A stretch of 64,000 nucleotides of DNA from Maribellus sediminis (GTDB taxonomy: Bacteria; Bacteroidota; Bacteroidia; Bacteroidales; Prolixibacteraceae). Below, one piece after another: positions 1 to 8,889 of the stretch (position 1 is the stretch's first letter; every line of letters starts with the position of its first letter). The stretch spans positions 806,001 through 870,000 of the forward strand of contig NZ_WXUB01000002.1 of NCBI RefSeq assembly GCF_011799805.1, written 5' to 3'. A program made the position numbers and the translations under genes. Below the pieces are notes generated by a model. The model was not told the origin of the DNA. It made no database searches and saw nothing but the letters and a program-made list of their open reading frames with translations.

Positions 1-1251
1 CATACCAAAGCCCTCGTAATCGGCGTATTTGCTACGTGCTACAAGCGCTTTATAAATATTATCGCCACGCGTATATTCCACTACTTTTTTACCATTCAGC
101 CAGTGCTGGACTTTTCCGTCAGGAAAAACAACAATGCGCCCCCTGTTCCATTCGTTTGCTCCCTTAATAAAACGTTTGTCCTTTTCCGATGGTATCAGGT
201 CATACAGCGAAGCCAGCGTACGGTTTCCAACCACACCATTTTTTGCATCCGGATGTTTACTGTCATCTAAAATCTGGTATTCCAAACCAATGGAAGGTCC
301 GTTATTGCCTAAGCCGTATTTCACACCGCTGTTGGCACCATCGGTAAACATAAAATCGAATTTAAATTCGAAGGCAGCAAAGTGCTGTTTTGTAACAATA
401 TCGCCACCGCCTCCCCGGGACAATACTGTAAGCATTCCGTCTTCGGTACTCCATCCTTTTTCCGGAAAGGTTTCAGCATTGGCACTTTTCCATTTATTTG
501 TCGACTTTCCGTCGAACAGCAAAGAAAATCCCTGCAGTTTCTCGGCTTCGCTCAGGTTATTCGGAATAAGGTTCACTACTGGAACACCTTCGTAAGGAGC
601 CGGTTTTAAGTTTTCGGTTTTAATACGAATGTTACGCCACTTGATCTGCAGGCCTTCTTTATCCTTGTTGTTGCCAATGCCGTGTACCTGCAAGGCAATA
701 AATCCTTTAGGTGTCATGTCGTCGATAAGATGGGCCACCGGAACACCGTTCAGCCAGGTGCGAATAGAGTTTCCGATACATTCAATGCGGTAACGATTCC
801 ATTCCCCATTTTTCAGTGCCGATTTGGCCGGAGGATTGATATCAACTGTGTATAACCAGCCTCTCCGCGCCTCATCGTAAATGCCGGCACTCCAGGCACG
901 ATCCGATGGGTCTACCTCGCATTGGTAACCATGTACCCGTCCGTTGTTGTAATCGGCCAGACTTTCGCTTCGAAACTGTATGCCCGAATTCATTTGCGGA
1001 TCAACAAACAATTCCAGCTCCAGCACAAAATCGGAATAATCCTTCTCGGTACATAAAAATGAATTGGGAGTATTGGCGACTGTAGTCCCTACAATTACCC
1101 CGTCAACAACTTCATATTTGGCTTTGCCGTTCAACTGTTTCCAGCCATCAAAATCTTTTCCGTTAAAGAGGTCTGTCCACTGACCCTGCGCATGAACTGT
1201 AGAACCTGCAAATGCGCCAATCAAAAATATAAATACTAATTTTAGCTTCAT
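1..1251 (-). CDS. DUF1080 (3-keto-disaccharide hydrolase-like) secreted protein, 3' end cut by window
   Basis: The frame is open from ATG at 1251 to the window edge (417 codons, no stop), so the C-terminus is missing. A signal peptide (MKLKLVFIFLIGAFAG..VHAQ) is followed by two similar concanavalin-like domains, about residues 25-195 and 215-417. Both have the DUF1080 hallmarks: W-x-D-L-F-N-G-K-D near the start of the first, LLFDGKSTNKW in the second, then NSGIQFRS or NSGVKYGL and a late W-L-N-G turn. PF06439 proteins are secreted beta-jellyrolls acting on glycosides; several are 3-keto-glycoside hydrolases. The gene lies 27 bp downstream of the GH78 rhamnosidase on the same strand, so shared transcription and a role in breaking down a rhamnose-containing glycoside are likely. 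The exact substrate cannot be read from sequence. Confidence 0.85.
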   Translation of the reverse strand, partial: MKLKLVFIFLIGAFAGSTVHAQGQWTDLFNGKDFDGWKQLNGKAKYEVVDGVIVGTTVANTPNSFLCTEKDYSDFVLELELFVDPQMNSGIQFRSESLADYNNGRVHGYQCEVDPSDRAWSAGIYDEARRGWLYTVDINPPAKSALKNGEWNRYRIECIGNSIRTWLNGVPVAHLIDDMTPKGFIALQVHGIGNNKDKEGLQIKWRNIRIKTENLKPAPYEGVPVVNLIPNNLSEAEKLQGFSLLFDGKSTNKWKSANAETFPEKGWSTEDGMLTVLSRGGGGDIVTKQHFAAFEFKFDFMFTDGANSGVKYGLGNNGPSIGLEYQILDDSKHPDAKNGVVGNRTLASLYDLIPSEKDKRFIKGANEWNRGRIVVFPDGKVQHWLNGKKVVEYTRGDNIYKALVARSKYADYEGFGM

Positions 1252-1278
1252 CACTTTTTCTATTTAAGAATAATTAAT

Positions 1279-4002
1279 CTACTTTTTTATCTCTATCGGA
1301 TACGAAAAACTGTATTTTCCCGATCCTAACAACATTTCTAAGTCATCGCCTACCCTTTGCTGCTCGGCTTTTGTATTGGTTTGTAGCGCTGCACCGCCTG
1401 CATTTGGCAACACTACACTGGCAGTTGTATTTGCAGGAATTTCAACATTGTAAACCATTTCTCCGTTTTCGATTTTCCAATCGGAAACAATTTGCCCGTA
1501 AACGGATTCGAAGGTAGCTTTTACGTAGGTAAGACCACCACCGGGATGAGGAGCCAAAATGAAATGTTTATACCCCGGATGAGCCTCATCGATTTTTATA
1601 CCGGCAACCCTACTGTACAACCACTCGCCTATCGCTCCGTAGGCATAATGGTTAAAGCTGTTCATGCCTACATCCTGGAAACTGCCGTCGGGCTTTTGTC
1701 CATCCCAGCGCTCCCAGATGGTTGTCGCTCCCTGTGTAACCGGATACAACCACGACGGATATTGCTTGCGGTTGAGCAACATAAAAGCCAAATCATCACG
1801 GCCGATTGACGACAGCGTGTGACAAAGTAGCGGCGTTCCTAAAAATCCTGTTGTTAAGTGGCCAAACTTTTCCACATCTTTTGCCAGGTATTCGGCGGCT
1901 TTCTCAATTCGATCTTCGGGAATAAGACCAAACGATAGTGCCAGAACATAAGCCGTTTGTGTATGCGAAACCAGGCGGCCGTTCGGTGTTACGAATTCGG
2001 CAACAAAGGCCTTTTTAATGTTGGCAGCCAGTTGTTCGTAATACTGCTGATCGGAATTCTTGCCGAGAATACCTGCAATTTTTGCTGTCAGTGACGTAGT
2101 ATAATAAAAGTATGCGGTTGCAATTAAATCTTTTTCGGTAGTGGCACCCGGGTAATCGGAACGTGTGGTGGCAAAAGCCAGCCAGTCGCCAAAGTGCGAA
2201 TCACCGGTCCAAAGATGATCGTCGCCGGCCCTTCCGTTCATGTAACCAATCCATTTGGTAATGGCCGGATAACTTTCTTCGAGGATGCGTTGATCGCCGT
2301 AAATCTTATAAACGGTCCATGGAATAATGGCAACCACATCGGCCCAACCGGTAGCGCCACCGTTGCCATTCAAGACATCGGGAACAACGTGAGGTACCCT
2401 TCCGTTTTCCTGTTGATCGAGGGCAACATCTTTTTCCCACTTGGTATAGAAAGGTGCTACGTTAAAATTAAATCCGGCTGTCATGCTAAAAGCCTGTGCA
2501 TCGCCGGTCCAGCCCAGGCGTTCGTCGCGTTGCGGACAATCGGTTGGTACATCGAGGAAATTTCCTTTTTGTCCCCACCGGATATTATGTTGTAATTGAT
2601 TGATCAAAGGATCACTGCATTCGAAGCTCCCGGTAGAAGGCATATCAGAATAGATTACCACACCCGTTAGATCTTCCAACGCAGGAGCTGTTTTAACACC
2701 GATCAGCTGAACAAAGCGGAATCCATGAAAAGTAAAGCTGGGTTCGTAGGTTATTTCGCCACTTTCGCCAAAAATATAAGTATCAGTAGCTTTTGCCGAA
2801 CGCAGGTTAGCTGTGTAAAAATTGCCTTCCTTATCCAGTACTTCGGCAAATTTAATTCTAACAGTATCGCCTTTTTCGCCTTTCAGATTTATGCGCAGCC
2901 AACCAACCATGTTCTGCCCCATGTCGTACACCATTTCTCCTTTGGGAGTAGTCATTTGTGCAATTGGTTTTAATTCTTCCACCGCTTTAACCGGAGATCC
3001 CTGTGGAGCCACCAGCAAATCTTTTGATACATCAACTGATGTGGCTGATGACCAGTTGCCATCGCTAAAACCAGGCTTGTTCCATCCGGGTATTTCCAGG
3101 TTGGCATCGTACAATTCTCCATTGTAAATATCTGATTCTACTATAGGACCATTGTTTACTTTCCAGCTGCCGTCGCTGTTAATGGTTTCACTGCTGCCAT
3201 CTTTGTAAGTGATTTGCAATTGTGCAATTAACGCGAGTTCATCGCCATAGTAATTGCGCTGACCGCTGAATCCGATAAAACCGCGAAACCAACCGTCGCC
3301 TAATTTTGCGGCGATAGCATTGTCGGCTTTCAGTAAATCAGTAACATCGTACGTCTGGTATTGAATACGGTTTTCATAGCTGGTCCAGCCCGGAGTGAAT
3401 AACTGGTCGCCAACCTTTTTCCCATTGATGAACATTTCGTATAATCCTTGGGCACTAACATACAACCGGGCCGATTCAACCGTTTTTCCCAATTTAAATT
3501 CGCTCCTAAGGTAATGAACCGGCAGCGAAGTTTTGCTTTTCTCCGGATCGCGTGAAGTAATCCAGGAGGCTGTCCACTGAGCGGGCTCTAAAATTCCCAT
3601 TTCCCAATAGGCAGGTTCGCTCCATTTGCTAAGCTTATTCTTGTTATCCCAAACACGTACCTGCCACCAGGCGCGTTCCATCGATTTAATGGCAGGTCCG
3701 TTATAAACCACATTTACCGACTGATCAGATTCAATTTTCCCGGAATCCCAAATCAGCTTTTTTCCATTTAAAGCCTTTTCAGAACCTGCAACCCGAATTT
3801 GATAAGCTGTTTGCAAAACATCGTTTTCTGTGCTTTGCAACTGCCAGCTTAAGCGAGGTTGAACAACATCAATTCCAATGGGATTTTCGTGGTATTCGCA
3901 AATTAACTTAACCGGATTGGTCTCACATTTTCCAGAGAATGAAAAAAACGCAATAGACAGGAACACTGAAATTCCTGTAAGAAATTTATTAAGTTGGTTC
4001 AT
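1279..4002 (-). CDS. alpha-L-rhamnosidase, glycoside hydrolase family 78
   Basis: 907 residues, the usual length for GH78. A hydrophobic N-terminus (about 1-26) directs export. Next come the N-terminal Ig-like domain (NPIGIDVVQPRLSW, about 38-52), the rhamnosidase N domain around the FINGKKVGDQLFTPGW motif (about 190-207), a beta-sandwich, then the (alpha/alpha)6 catalytic barrel from about 480. The catalytic region shows the family signature DVPTDCPQRDERLGWTGDAQ and later WERWDG and NSFNHYAYGAIGEW. GH78 enzymes remove terminal alpha-L-rhamnose from plant and microbial glycans or glycosides, probably in the periplasm here. No SusC/SusD pair is beside it, so this is not a classical polysaccharide utilisation locus within the window. 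ATG at 4002 lies 33 bp below a good promoter. Confidence 0.95.
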   Translation of the reverse strand: MNQLNKFLTGISVFLSIAFFSFSGKCETNPVKLICEYHENPIGIDVVQPRLSWQLQSTENDVLQTAYQIRVAGSEKALNGKKLIWDSGKIESDQSVNVVYNGPAIKSMERAWWQVRVWDNKNKLSKWSEPAYWEMGILEPAQWTASWITSRDPEKSKTSLPVHYLRSEFKLGKTVESARLYVSAQGLYEMFINGKKVGDQLFTPGWTSYENRIQYQTYDVTDLLKADNAIAAKLGDGWFRGFIGFSGQRNYYGDELALIAQLQITYKDGSSETINSDGSWKVNNGPIVESDIYNGELYDANLEIPGWNKPGFSDGNWSSATSVDVSKDLLVAPQGSPVKAVEELKPIAQMTTPKGEMVYDMGQNMVGWLRINLKGEKGDTVRIKFAEVLDKEGNFYTANLRSAKATDTYIFGESGEITYEPSFTFHGFRFVQLIGVKTAPALEDLTGVVIYSDMPSTGSFECSDPLINQLQHNIRWGQKGNFLDVPTDCPQRDERLGWTGDAQAFSMTAGFNFNVAPFYTKWEKDVALDQQENGRVPHVVPDVLNGNGGATGWADVVAIIPWTVYKIYGDQRILEESYPAITKWIGYMNGRAGDDHLWTGDSHFGDWLAFATTRSDYPGATTEKDLIATAYFYYTTSLTAKIAGILGKNSDQQYYEQLAANIKKAFVAEFVTPNGRLVSHTQTAYVLALSFGLIPEDRIEKAAEYLAKDVEKFGHLTTGFLGTPLLCHTLSSIGRDDLAFMLLNRKQYPSWLYPVTQGATTIWERWDGQKPDGSFQDVGMNSFNHYAYGAIGEWLYSRVAGIKIDEAHPGYKHFILAPHPGGGLTYVKATFESVYGQIVSDWKIENGEMVYNVEIPANTTASVVLPNAGGAALQTNTKAEQQRVGDDLEMLLGSGKYSFSYPIEIKK

Positions 4003-4034
4003 TATACTTAGATTTATGGTTTAGACTTAGGTTC

Positions 4035-4066
4035 TAAAGATATTGTTAATTCACTGTTTCCACAAA
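4035..4066 (-). promoter_or_regulatory. Bacteroidota-type promoter for the GH78 gene
   Basis: On the minus strand TTTG (4063-4066) is followed after 20 bp by TATCTTTA (4035-4042), one base from the TAnnTTTG -7 consensus. The predicted start lies about 25 nt upstream of the GH78 ATG. The rest of the 297-bp divergent gap (4003-4299) shows no clear promoter for the plus-strand M14 gene. Confidence 0.55.
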
Positions 4067-4299
4067 AACATCTTAAAAAATTTTGAATGCTTCCAACCAA
4101 ATAAAACAAATGCATGGTTTTAGCCTAAAAATGAAATTTAGGGGCAAATTCAGTATTTTTCATCAAAAGATTTGATCAACATTATGTTTTATTTTTAAAA
4201 TAATGTAATTTCCCGCTCCCATTTTCTAACAATATGAATCTTGTTTGCCAATTAAAAGAGTTTTTTGATAAAGATCTAATTCTATAAAAATCATTCATT

Positions 4300-6303
4300 A
4301 TGTTGAAAAAACTGTACTGTTTGTTACTGTCGGGTTGCCTGATTTTTTCGGTCAACCAGTTGGCAGCTCAGACTGCGTCATCTTTCGACCATTACCATAG
4401 TCCGGAAGAGGTGCAGCAAATGCTTAAGAAGTTGGGTAGCGCCGGAAACACCAAATTACATCAATTGACTCAAAGCCCTGGTGGAAAAACGGTAAGCGTT
4501 CTCGAAATCGGCACGAACCTCGATGATGTACCTGCAATTTTTGTTGGGGCAAATTTCGAAGGAAATGTCCCTTTATCAACTGAAGGAGCGCTATATCTAG
4601 CACAGATGTTACTCGATTCGAGTGCCTACACCCAAAATGTAAAGTGGTACATTCTGCCACAACCAAATCCCGATGCAGCCCTCGATTATTTTTCGGAAGT
4701 TAAGACCGGGAAAAGCACCAACCTGTACGAGATCAATAACGATGGTGATGAAGCCATTGATGAAGACGGTGCCGATGATTTGAATGGTGATGGACTGATC
4801 ACACAAATGCGCGTGAAAGATCTTGAAGGAGCATACATGATCTCGAAAAACGATCCGCGGATTATGGATAAAGCCGATGGCGGAAAAGGTGAACGCGGCG
4901 AATACAAAATATACACCGAAGGAATCGATAACGATAAAGACGGTCAGTACAACGAAGATGGCGTTGGTGGGATCAACGTTGGAATTGCATTTCCTCATCT
5001 TTTCCCGTACCGACATGCTGACGCAGGACATTATTCGGGCGAAACTCCCGAAGTGTACAGCATTATGCGCTTTATTTTCGACCGGCCAAATATTGCCATG
5101 GTATACACCCTCGGAACATCCAATTTCTGCATGGTTCCGCCAAAAGGTGGCAGAAAAGGCGGAGCCAACCTCGAAAGGATAAAAATTCCGGCGCGTTACG
5201 GCCGTATGTTTGGCATCGACGTTTCGCAAACTTACACCATGGATGAAGTAATTGAATTATTCAAAGCACAGGTTCCTGCAGGAATGGAAGTTACACCTTC
5301 GATGGTTGCAGGTTTCCTCGGACTTGGAGCTGCTGTTAATCCGCAGGAGGAAGATCTTGTTTTCTACAAGGAATTCTCGGAAGAATATAAAAAATACCTT
5401 GAAGCTGCTAAATTCAATACAGAAACACTGGACCCGGAGCCTGCAAAAGACGGTTCGTTCGAACTTTGGGCGTACTATCATTTAGGCGTTCCATCGTTTA
5501 GTATGAATTTGTTTACAGTTCCTAAAGTAAAAGAAGAAAAGAAAAACGACGGCGACGCTCTTTCCATGGATGAAGTTGAAAAGTTAAGCGCCGATGAATT
5601 TGTAGCATTGGGCGAAGATAAAATCACTGCTTTCCTGAAAGCCAATAATGCTCCTGATCGTTTTAAAGCCGAAGGCGTAATTAAAATGATGGAAAGCGGA
5701 CAGGTTACACCAAAACAAATGGTGGGCATGATGAAACAGATGCCAAAACCTGACAAAGAAGGCGAACTCAGTGAAAAAGACAAAGCCTTGCTTGCCTATT
5801 CCGAAAAAGAACTGGGCGGAGCCGGATTTGTGGCCTGGAAAAAAATGGAACATCCTACTTTGGGCGAAGTGGAAATTGGTGGATATGCACCGTATGTTGA
5901 AACTACCCCGAAAGCAGAAATGATCGATTCGCTGGCAAAAGCTCAGCTACCCTGGTTGCTAAAACTGTCGAAAAAACTTCCTGCTTTTGATATTGTTGAT
6001 GAAAAAATTACCGATATGGGAGCTGGCATTTACAAACTCGAGATCTATGTTGCCAACAATGGCGAGTTACCGTTCCCTACTTCAATGGGGCAACGCAACA
6101 GTCAGCCGGCTCCGCTGGTGATGGTTCTCGACGGCGACTTCGAATTGTTGGAAGGAAAAATGCGTACACCTGTTGGCAGTGTTGGAGCTAACCAGGTAAA
6201 AAAACTCAGCTGGCTAATCAAGGCCGATAAAAAAGACATTACTGCGAAACTTGAATCGGCAGTGTTTACCGATGTTGTTAAACAAATAAATATTGGAGGT
6301 TAA
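4300..6303 (+). CDS. secreted M14-like carboxypeptidase pseudoenzyme (zinc site lost)
   Basis: 667 residues with a signal peptide (about 1-24, ending LAAQ). The fold matches the next gene: FDHYHSPEEV parallels FDRYYSYEEV, and both carry Asp-rich calcium-loop-like stretches (here 147-166 and 210-221) and the block DPRIM...KGERGEYKIYTEGID. The catalytic site is gone: where the neighbour has NIHGNE, this has NFEGNV (H to E87, E to V90); the PNRNW arginine site is INVGI; the third ligand (FHNNGG) reads LGTSN with Gly272; the GELF glutamate becomes Asn in SMNLF. A Lys/Glu-rich insertion (about 410-510) is absent from the neighbour. It is probably a non-catalytic binding or regulatory partner. Its stop is 2 bp before the active paralogue, so they are co-transcribed. 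Ruling out a shifted metal site would need a structure. Confidence 0.85.
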   Translation: MLKKLYCLLLSGCLIFSVNQLAAQTASSFDHYHSPEEVQQMLKKLGSAGNTKLHQLTQSPGGKTVSVLEIGTNLDDVPAIFVGANFEGNVPLSTEGALYLAQMLLDSSAYTQNVKWYILPQPNPDAALDYFSEVKTGKSTNLYEINNDGDEAIDEDGADDLNGDGLITQMRVKDLEGAYMISKNDPRIMDKADGGKGERGEYKIYTEGIDNDKDGQYNEDGVGGINVGIAFPHLFPYRHADAGHYSGETPEVYSIMRFIFDRPNIAMVYTLGTSNFCMVPPKGGRKGGANLERIKIPARYGRMFGIDVSQTYTMDEVIELFKAQVPAGMEVTPSMVAGFLGLGAAVNPQEEDLVFYKEFSEEYKKYLEAAKFNTETLDPEPAKDGSFELWAYYHLGVPSFSMNLFTVPKVKEEKKNDGDALSMDEVEKLSADEFVALGEDKITAFLKANNAPDRFKAEGVIKMMESGQVTPKQMVGMMKQMPKPDKEGELSEKDKALLAYSEKELGGAGFVAWKKMEHPTLGEVEIGGYAPYVETTPKAEMIDSLAKAQLPWLLKLSKKLPAFDIVDEKITDMGAGIYKLEIYVANNGELPFPTSMGQRNSQPAPLVMVLDGDFELLEGKMRTPVGSVGANQVKKLSWLIKADKKDITAKLESAVFTDVVKQINIGG

Positions 6304-6305
6304 TC

Positions 6306-8033
6306 ATGATACGTAAGATATTTTCACTTATAGCAATATGCTCATTGGCGCTTTCAGTATGGGCTGCCGATGATGCCAAAATAACAGTGCCGTTGCGTTT
6401 CGACCGCTATTACAGCTACGAGGAAGTGGTTAAAGCACTCGAGGCCCTGCACGCCGCATATCCGAAACTCACAACGCTGGAATCGATTGGAGAAAGCGAG
6501 GAAGGCCGTAAAATTTATGTGCTTAAAATCAATAACGCTGAAACAGGACCGGAGCTGGAAAAACCGGGTGTTTGGGTGGATGGAAACATTCACGGGAATG
6601 AGATTCAGGCCGGTGAAGTATGTTTGTACTATGCTAACATGCTGCTCACCAAATACGGAAAAAACGAACAGGTAACCAAGGCAGTCGACCGGAACATGCA
6701 TTATATTTGTCCGGTTGTAAATGTTGACGGACGTGCTCACTTTTTCGAAGATGCCAACACCATGAACTCAAGCCGCAGCCTTCGTATCCCGAAAGATGAT
6801 GACAACGACGGTTTGTTTGATGAAGATGGATACGACGACCTTGATGGCGACGGCAGCATTTGCCAGATGCGCATAAAAGATCCGAATGGCAACTACAAAG
6901 CCGATCCGGAAGATCCGCGCATTATGGTTCGTGTAAAACCCGGGGAAAAAGGAGAATACACGATTTTAGGTTCTGAAGGCATCGACAACGACGGCGACGG
7001 ACGTTTTAATGAAGACGCTGAAGGTTATGTAGACCCGAACCGTAACTGGGGTTATAACTGGATGCCACCTTACGTTCAAAGTGGTGCGGGTAATTTCCCA
7101 TTCTCGGGAGTTGGCATGAAAGCCATCAACGATTACGTGGCTAAACATCCGAATATCATCGTCAATTTTGCATTTCATAACAATGGAGGAATGTGGTTAC
7201 GTGCGCCTGCAGAAAAGTCGGTTATGCTGCCACAGTCAGATGTTGCAGCCTACGACGCCATTGGAAAAGAAGCCATTAAAATTACTCCCGGTTATGTTTA
7301 CATGCCATCCTACGATTTGTATCCGACTTATGGTGATACCGACGGGCAATTCTTCTTTGTTTTCGGATCGTACTCACTGGTGGGCGAATTGTTTATGCGT
7401 TCGCAGGAAACCTATTCTGAAGAAGTAAAGGCAGCGAAATATAATGAAGACCGTGGCGGTGGTGTTGAACGCGACCGCGAACAGTTGAAATTCAACGATA
7501 AAGTAGCACTCGGTGAATTATACCACGATTGGAAACCATTTAACCACCCGGTGTATGGCGAAATAGAAATTGGCGGATGGGTAAAAATGAGTTCACGTCT
7601 TCCCCACCCGTTCATGCTTCCTGAACTGGTTCACCGTAATTCGGCAGTGGTTTTGCTTGCTGCAGGCGAAACACCCGAAGTTGAAATGAATGTTTTTGAA
7701 GTAAAAGATCTGGGTAAAAACCTGAAACGTGTTCGGGTTCGTTTAGAAAATAAAAACGGACTGTCGACCATGACTGCACAGGCTTTTAAAGACAAACTGT
7801 ATACACAGGATCACCTGAAAGTTACCGGTGCTAAAGTGATAGCAGGCGGAAAAATAAGCGATTACCGCCTCGATCAGGTTAGCTACAAAGAGGAAAAACC
7901 TGAAATTCAGTTTTTTGCTATTCCCGGTAAAACTAAGGCTGAATATGAATTTATTATTGAAGGAAAAGGCGAAGTTAAACTGGAATACGTATCGCGAAAA
8001 GCTAAAAACGTAAGTACGTCTGTTACATTATAA
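6306..8033 (+). CDS. secreted M14 family zinc carboxypeptidase
   Basis: 575 residues with a signal peptide (about 1-20, SVWA/ADD). M14 peptidases remove C-terminal residues from peptides or cleave peptidoglycan stems with one zinc. The motifs are complete: HGNE with ligands His96 and Glu99, the substrate-carboxylate arginine in DPNRNW (Arg246), third ligand His291 in FHNNGG, and a likely catalytic Glu361 in VGELF. Between the first ligands and PNRNW sit two Asp-rich loops (DDDNDGLFDEDGYDDLDGDG, 164-183, and DNDGDGRFNED, 227-237) resembling dockerin or thrombospondin-3 calcium sites. A beta-rich C-terminal region follows (about 430-575). ATG lies 2 bp after the stop of the inactive paralogue. 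The true substrate is unknown. Confidence 0.93.
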   Translation: MIRKIFSLIAICSLALSVWAADDAKITVPLRFDRYYSYEEVVKALEALHAAYPKLTTLESIGESEEGRKIYVLKINNAETGPELEKPGVWVDGNIHGNEIQAGEVCLYYANMLLTKYGKNEQVTKAVDRNMHYICPVVNVDGRAHFFEDANTMNSSRSLRIPKDDDNDGLFDEDGYDDLDGDGSICQMRIKDPNGNYKADPEDPRIMVRVKPGEKGEYTILGSEGIDNDGDGRFNEDAEGYVDPNRNWGYNWMPPYVQSGAGNFPFSGVGMKAINDYVAKHPNIIVNFAFHNNGGMWLRAPAEKSVMLPQSDVAAYDAIGKEAIKITPGYVYMPSYDLYPTYGDTDGQFFFVFGSYSLVGELFMRSQETYSEEVKAAKYNEDRGGGVERDREQLKFNDKVALGELYHDWKPFNHPVYGEIEIGGWVKMSSRLPHPFMLPELVHRNSAVVLLAAGETPEVEMNVFEVKDLGKNLKRVRVRLENKNGLSTMTAQAFKDKLYTQDHLKVTGAKVIAGGKISDYRLDQVSYKEEKPEIQFFAIPGKTKAEYEFIIEGKGEVKLEYVSRKAKNVSTSVTL

Positions 8034-8051
8034 TTGCTGTTTAATTATTGA

Positions 8052-8086
8052 AAAAAGGAGTGTTGGCAAAGCCTTCACTCCTTTTT
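8052..8086 (+). terminator. Rho-independent terminator of the M14 pair
   Basis: Perfect 11-bp arms AAAAAGGAGTG (8052-8062) and CACTCCTTTTT (8076-8086) enclose a 13-nt loop that holds a small GGC/GCC stem. The T-run completes the signal, 18 bp after the carboxypeptidase stop. Confidence 0.85.
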
Positions 8087-8356
8087 AATTGTCCAGAATT
8101 TAATAATCGCACCTAAGCAACCATTATAAAATTCGTCTTTTTACAAAACCAATTATATTGAGAGTGATCCACAAACTTCTGTATTGTTTAGTATTTCAAA
8201 TTTAATGAATTCAAAATCCTGCGCTTTCAGAAAAACACTGAAGCTTTAGGTTCAAATTGCCTAAAAGCCTCTAAGTTTTTTACTGATCATAAAAATGTGC
8301 AGCTAAACCACAAATTATGATTTCGGCCTTATGTGCTTGAACTGTTGACTTAAGCA
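8087..8356. other. intergenic stretch without recognisable features
   Basis: About 270 bp, AT-rich, between the M14 terminator and the 3' end of the phosphatase gene. I find no open frame with coding character, no strong hairpin and no promoter. Confidence 0.5.
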
Positions 8357-8818
8357 CTAGAAAAAAGCTTCCACAAGCCGTTTATTAATCCCGGAGTCGA
8401 CAAATACGGCTTCAACACCAAGATTTTTTACATCAGCAATGTTTCGGTATTCATCGTCGAAAAATACCATTTCAGAATATGGCAGATCAAAATGCCGTTG
8501 AATGTTTCTGAAGTGTTTGGTTTTATCGGCCGGGTAAATTTCTTTGAGGTGAAAGAAACGATCAATATCAAACAGGTCAAGCAGATCCTGAGCCCAGTCC
8601 GGTCGGTAGGTTCGCGAAGCTGCCACAATGTATTTTCCCTTATCCTGCAGCTGTTTCAGAATATCTTCCACTTCGGGATACAGCCTGATCCAACGATTCG
8701 ACCGGTCGGTTAAACGATCGCCCTGCCAGCTGTATGGCGGATTGGTGGCATCGCACCAGGTACCACCTGCATCCCAGAGCGTAAAATCCAGATCGAAAAC
8801 AAAAACCTTTTTGCGCAT
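8357..8818 (-). CDS. HAD-superfamily phosphatase, MDP-1-like
   Basis: 153 residues from ATG at 8818; the two codons upstream would need a GTG start and add nothing conserved. HAD motif I is FDLDFTLWD (nucleophile Asp8, general acid Asp10), followed by the WCD and PY residues seen in magnesium-dependent phosphatase-1. Motif II is the Ser in VAASRTYRPDW, motif III the Lys in LKEIYPADKTKHF, and motif IV VFFDDEYRNIADV. MDP-1 proteins are small cytoplasmic HAD phosphatases acting on tyrosine-phosphate or sugar-phosphate-like substrates; the bacterial role is unclear. It precedes no obvious partner. Confidence 0.8.
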   Translation of the reverse strand: MRKKVFVFDLDFTLWDAGGTWCDATNPPYSWQGDRLTDRSNRWIRLYPEVEDILKQLQDKGKYIVAASRTYRPDWAQDLLDLFDIDRFFHLKEIYPADKTKHFRNIQRHFDLPYSEMVFFDDEYRNIADVKNLGVEAVFVDSGINKRLVEAFF

Positions 8819-8889
8819 ATGCACAAAAATAACTTTTCATCCCGGTTGAACTGTCAAAAAATTAAATTTGAAAGTAGTTTAACAATCAA

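Noticed and set aside
4609-5229. 206-codon minus-strand frame opposite the first M14 gene
   Set aside because: Shadow of a strong plus-strand coding frame; no start signal and no family pattern.
1279-8033. A polysaccharide utilisation locus built on GH78 and DUF1080
   Set aside because: No SusC/SusD pair, sensor or further glycosidases in the window; the M14 genes are divergent.
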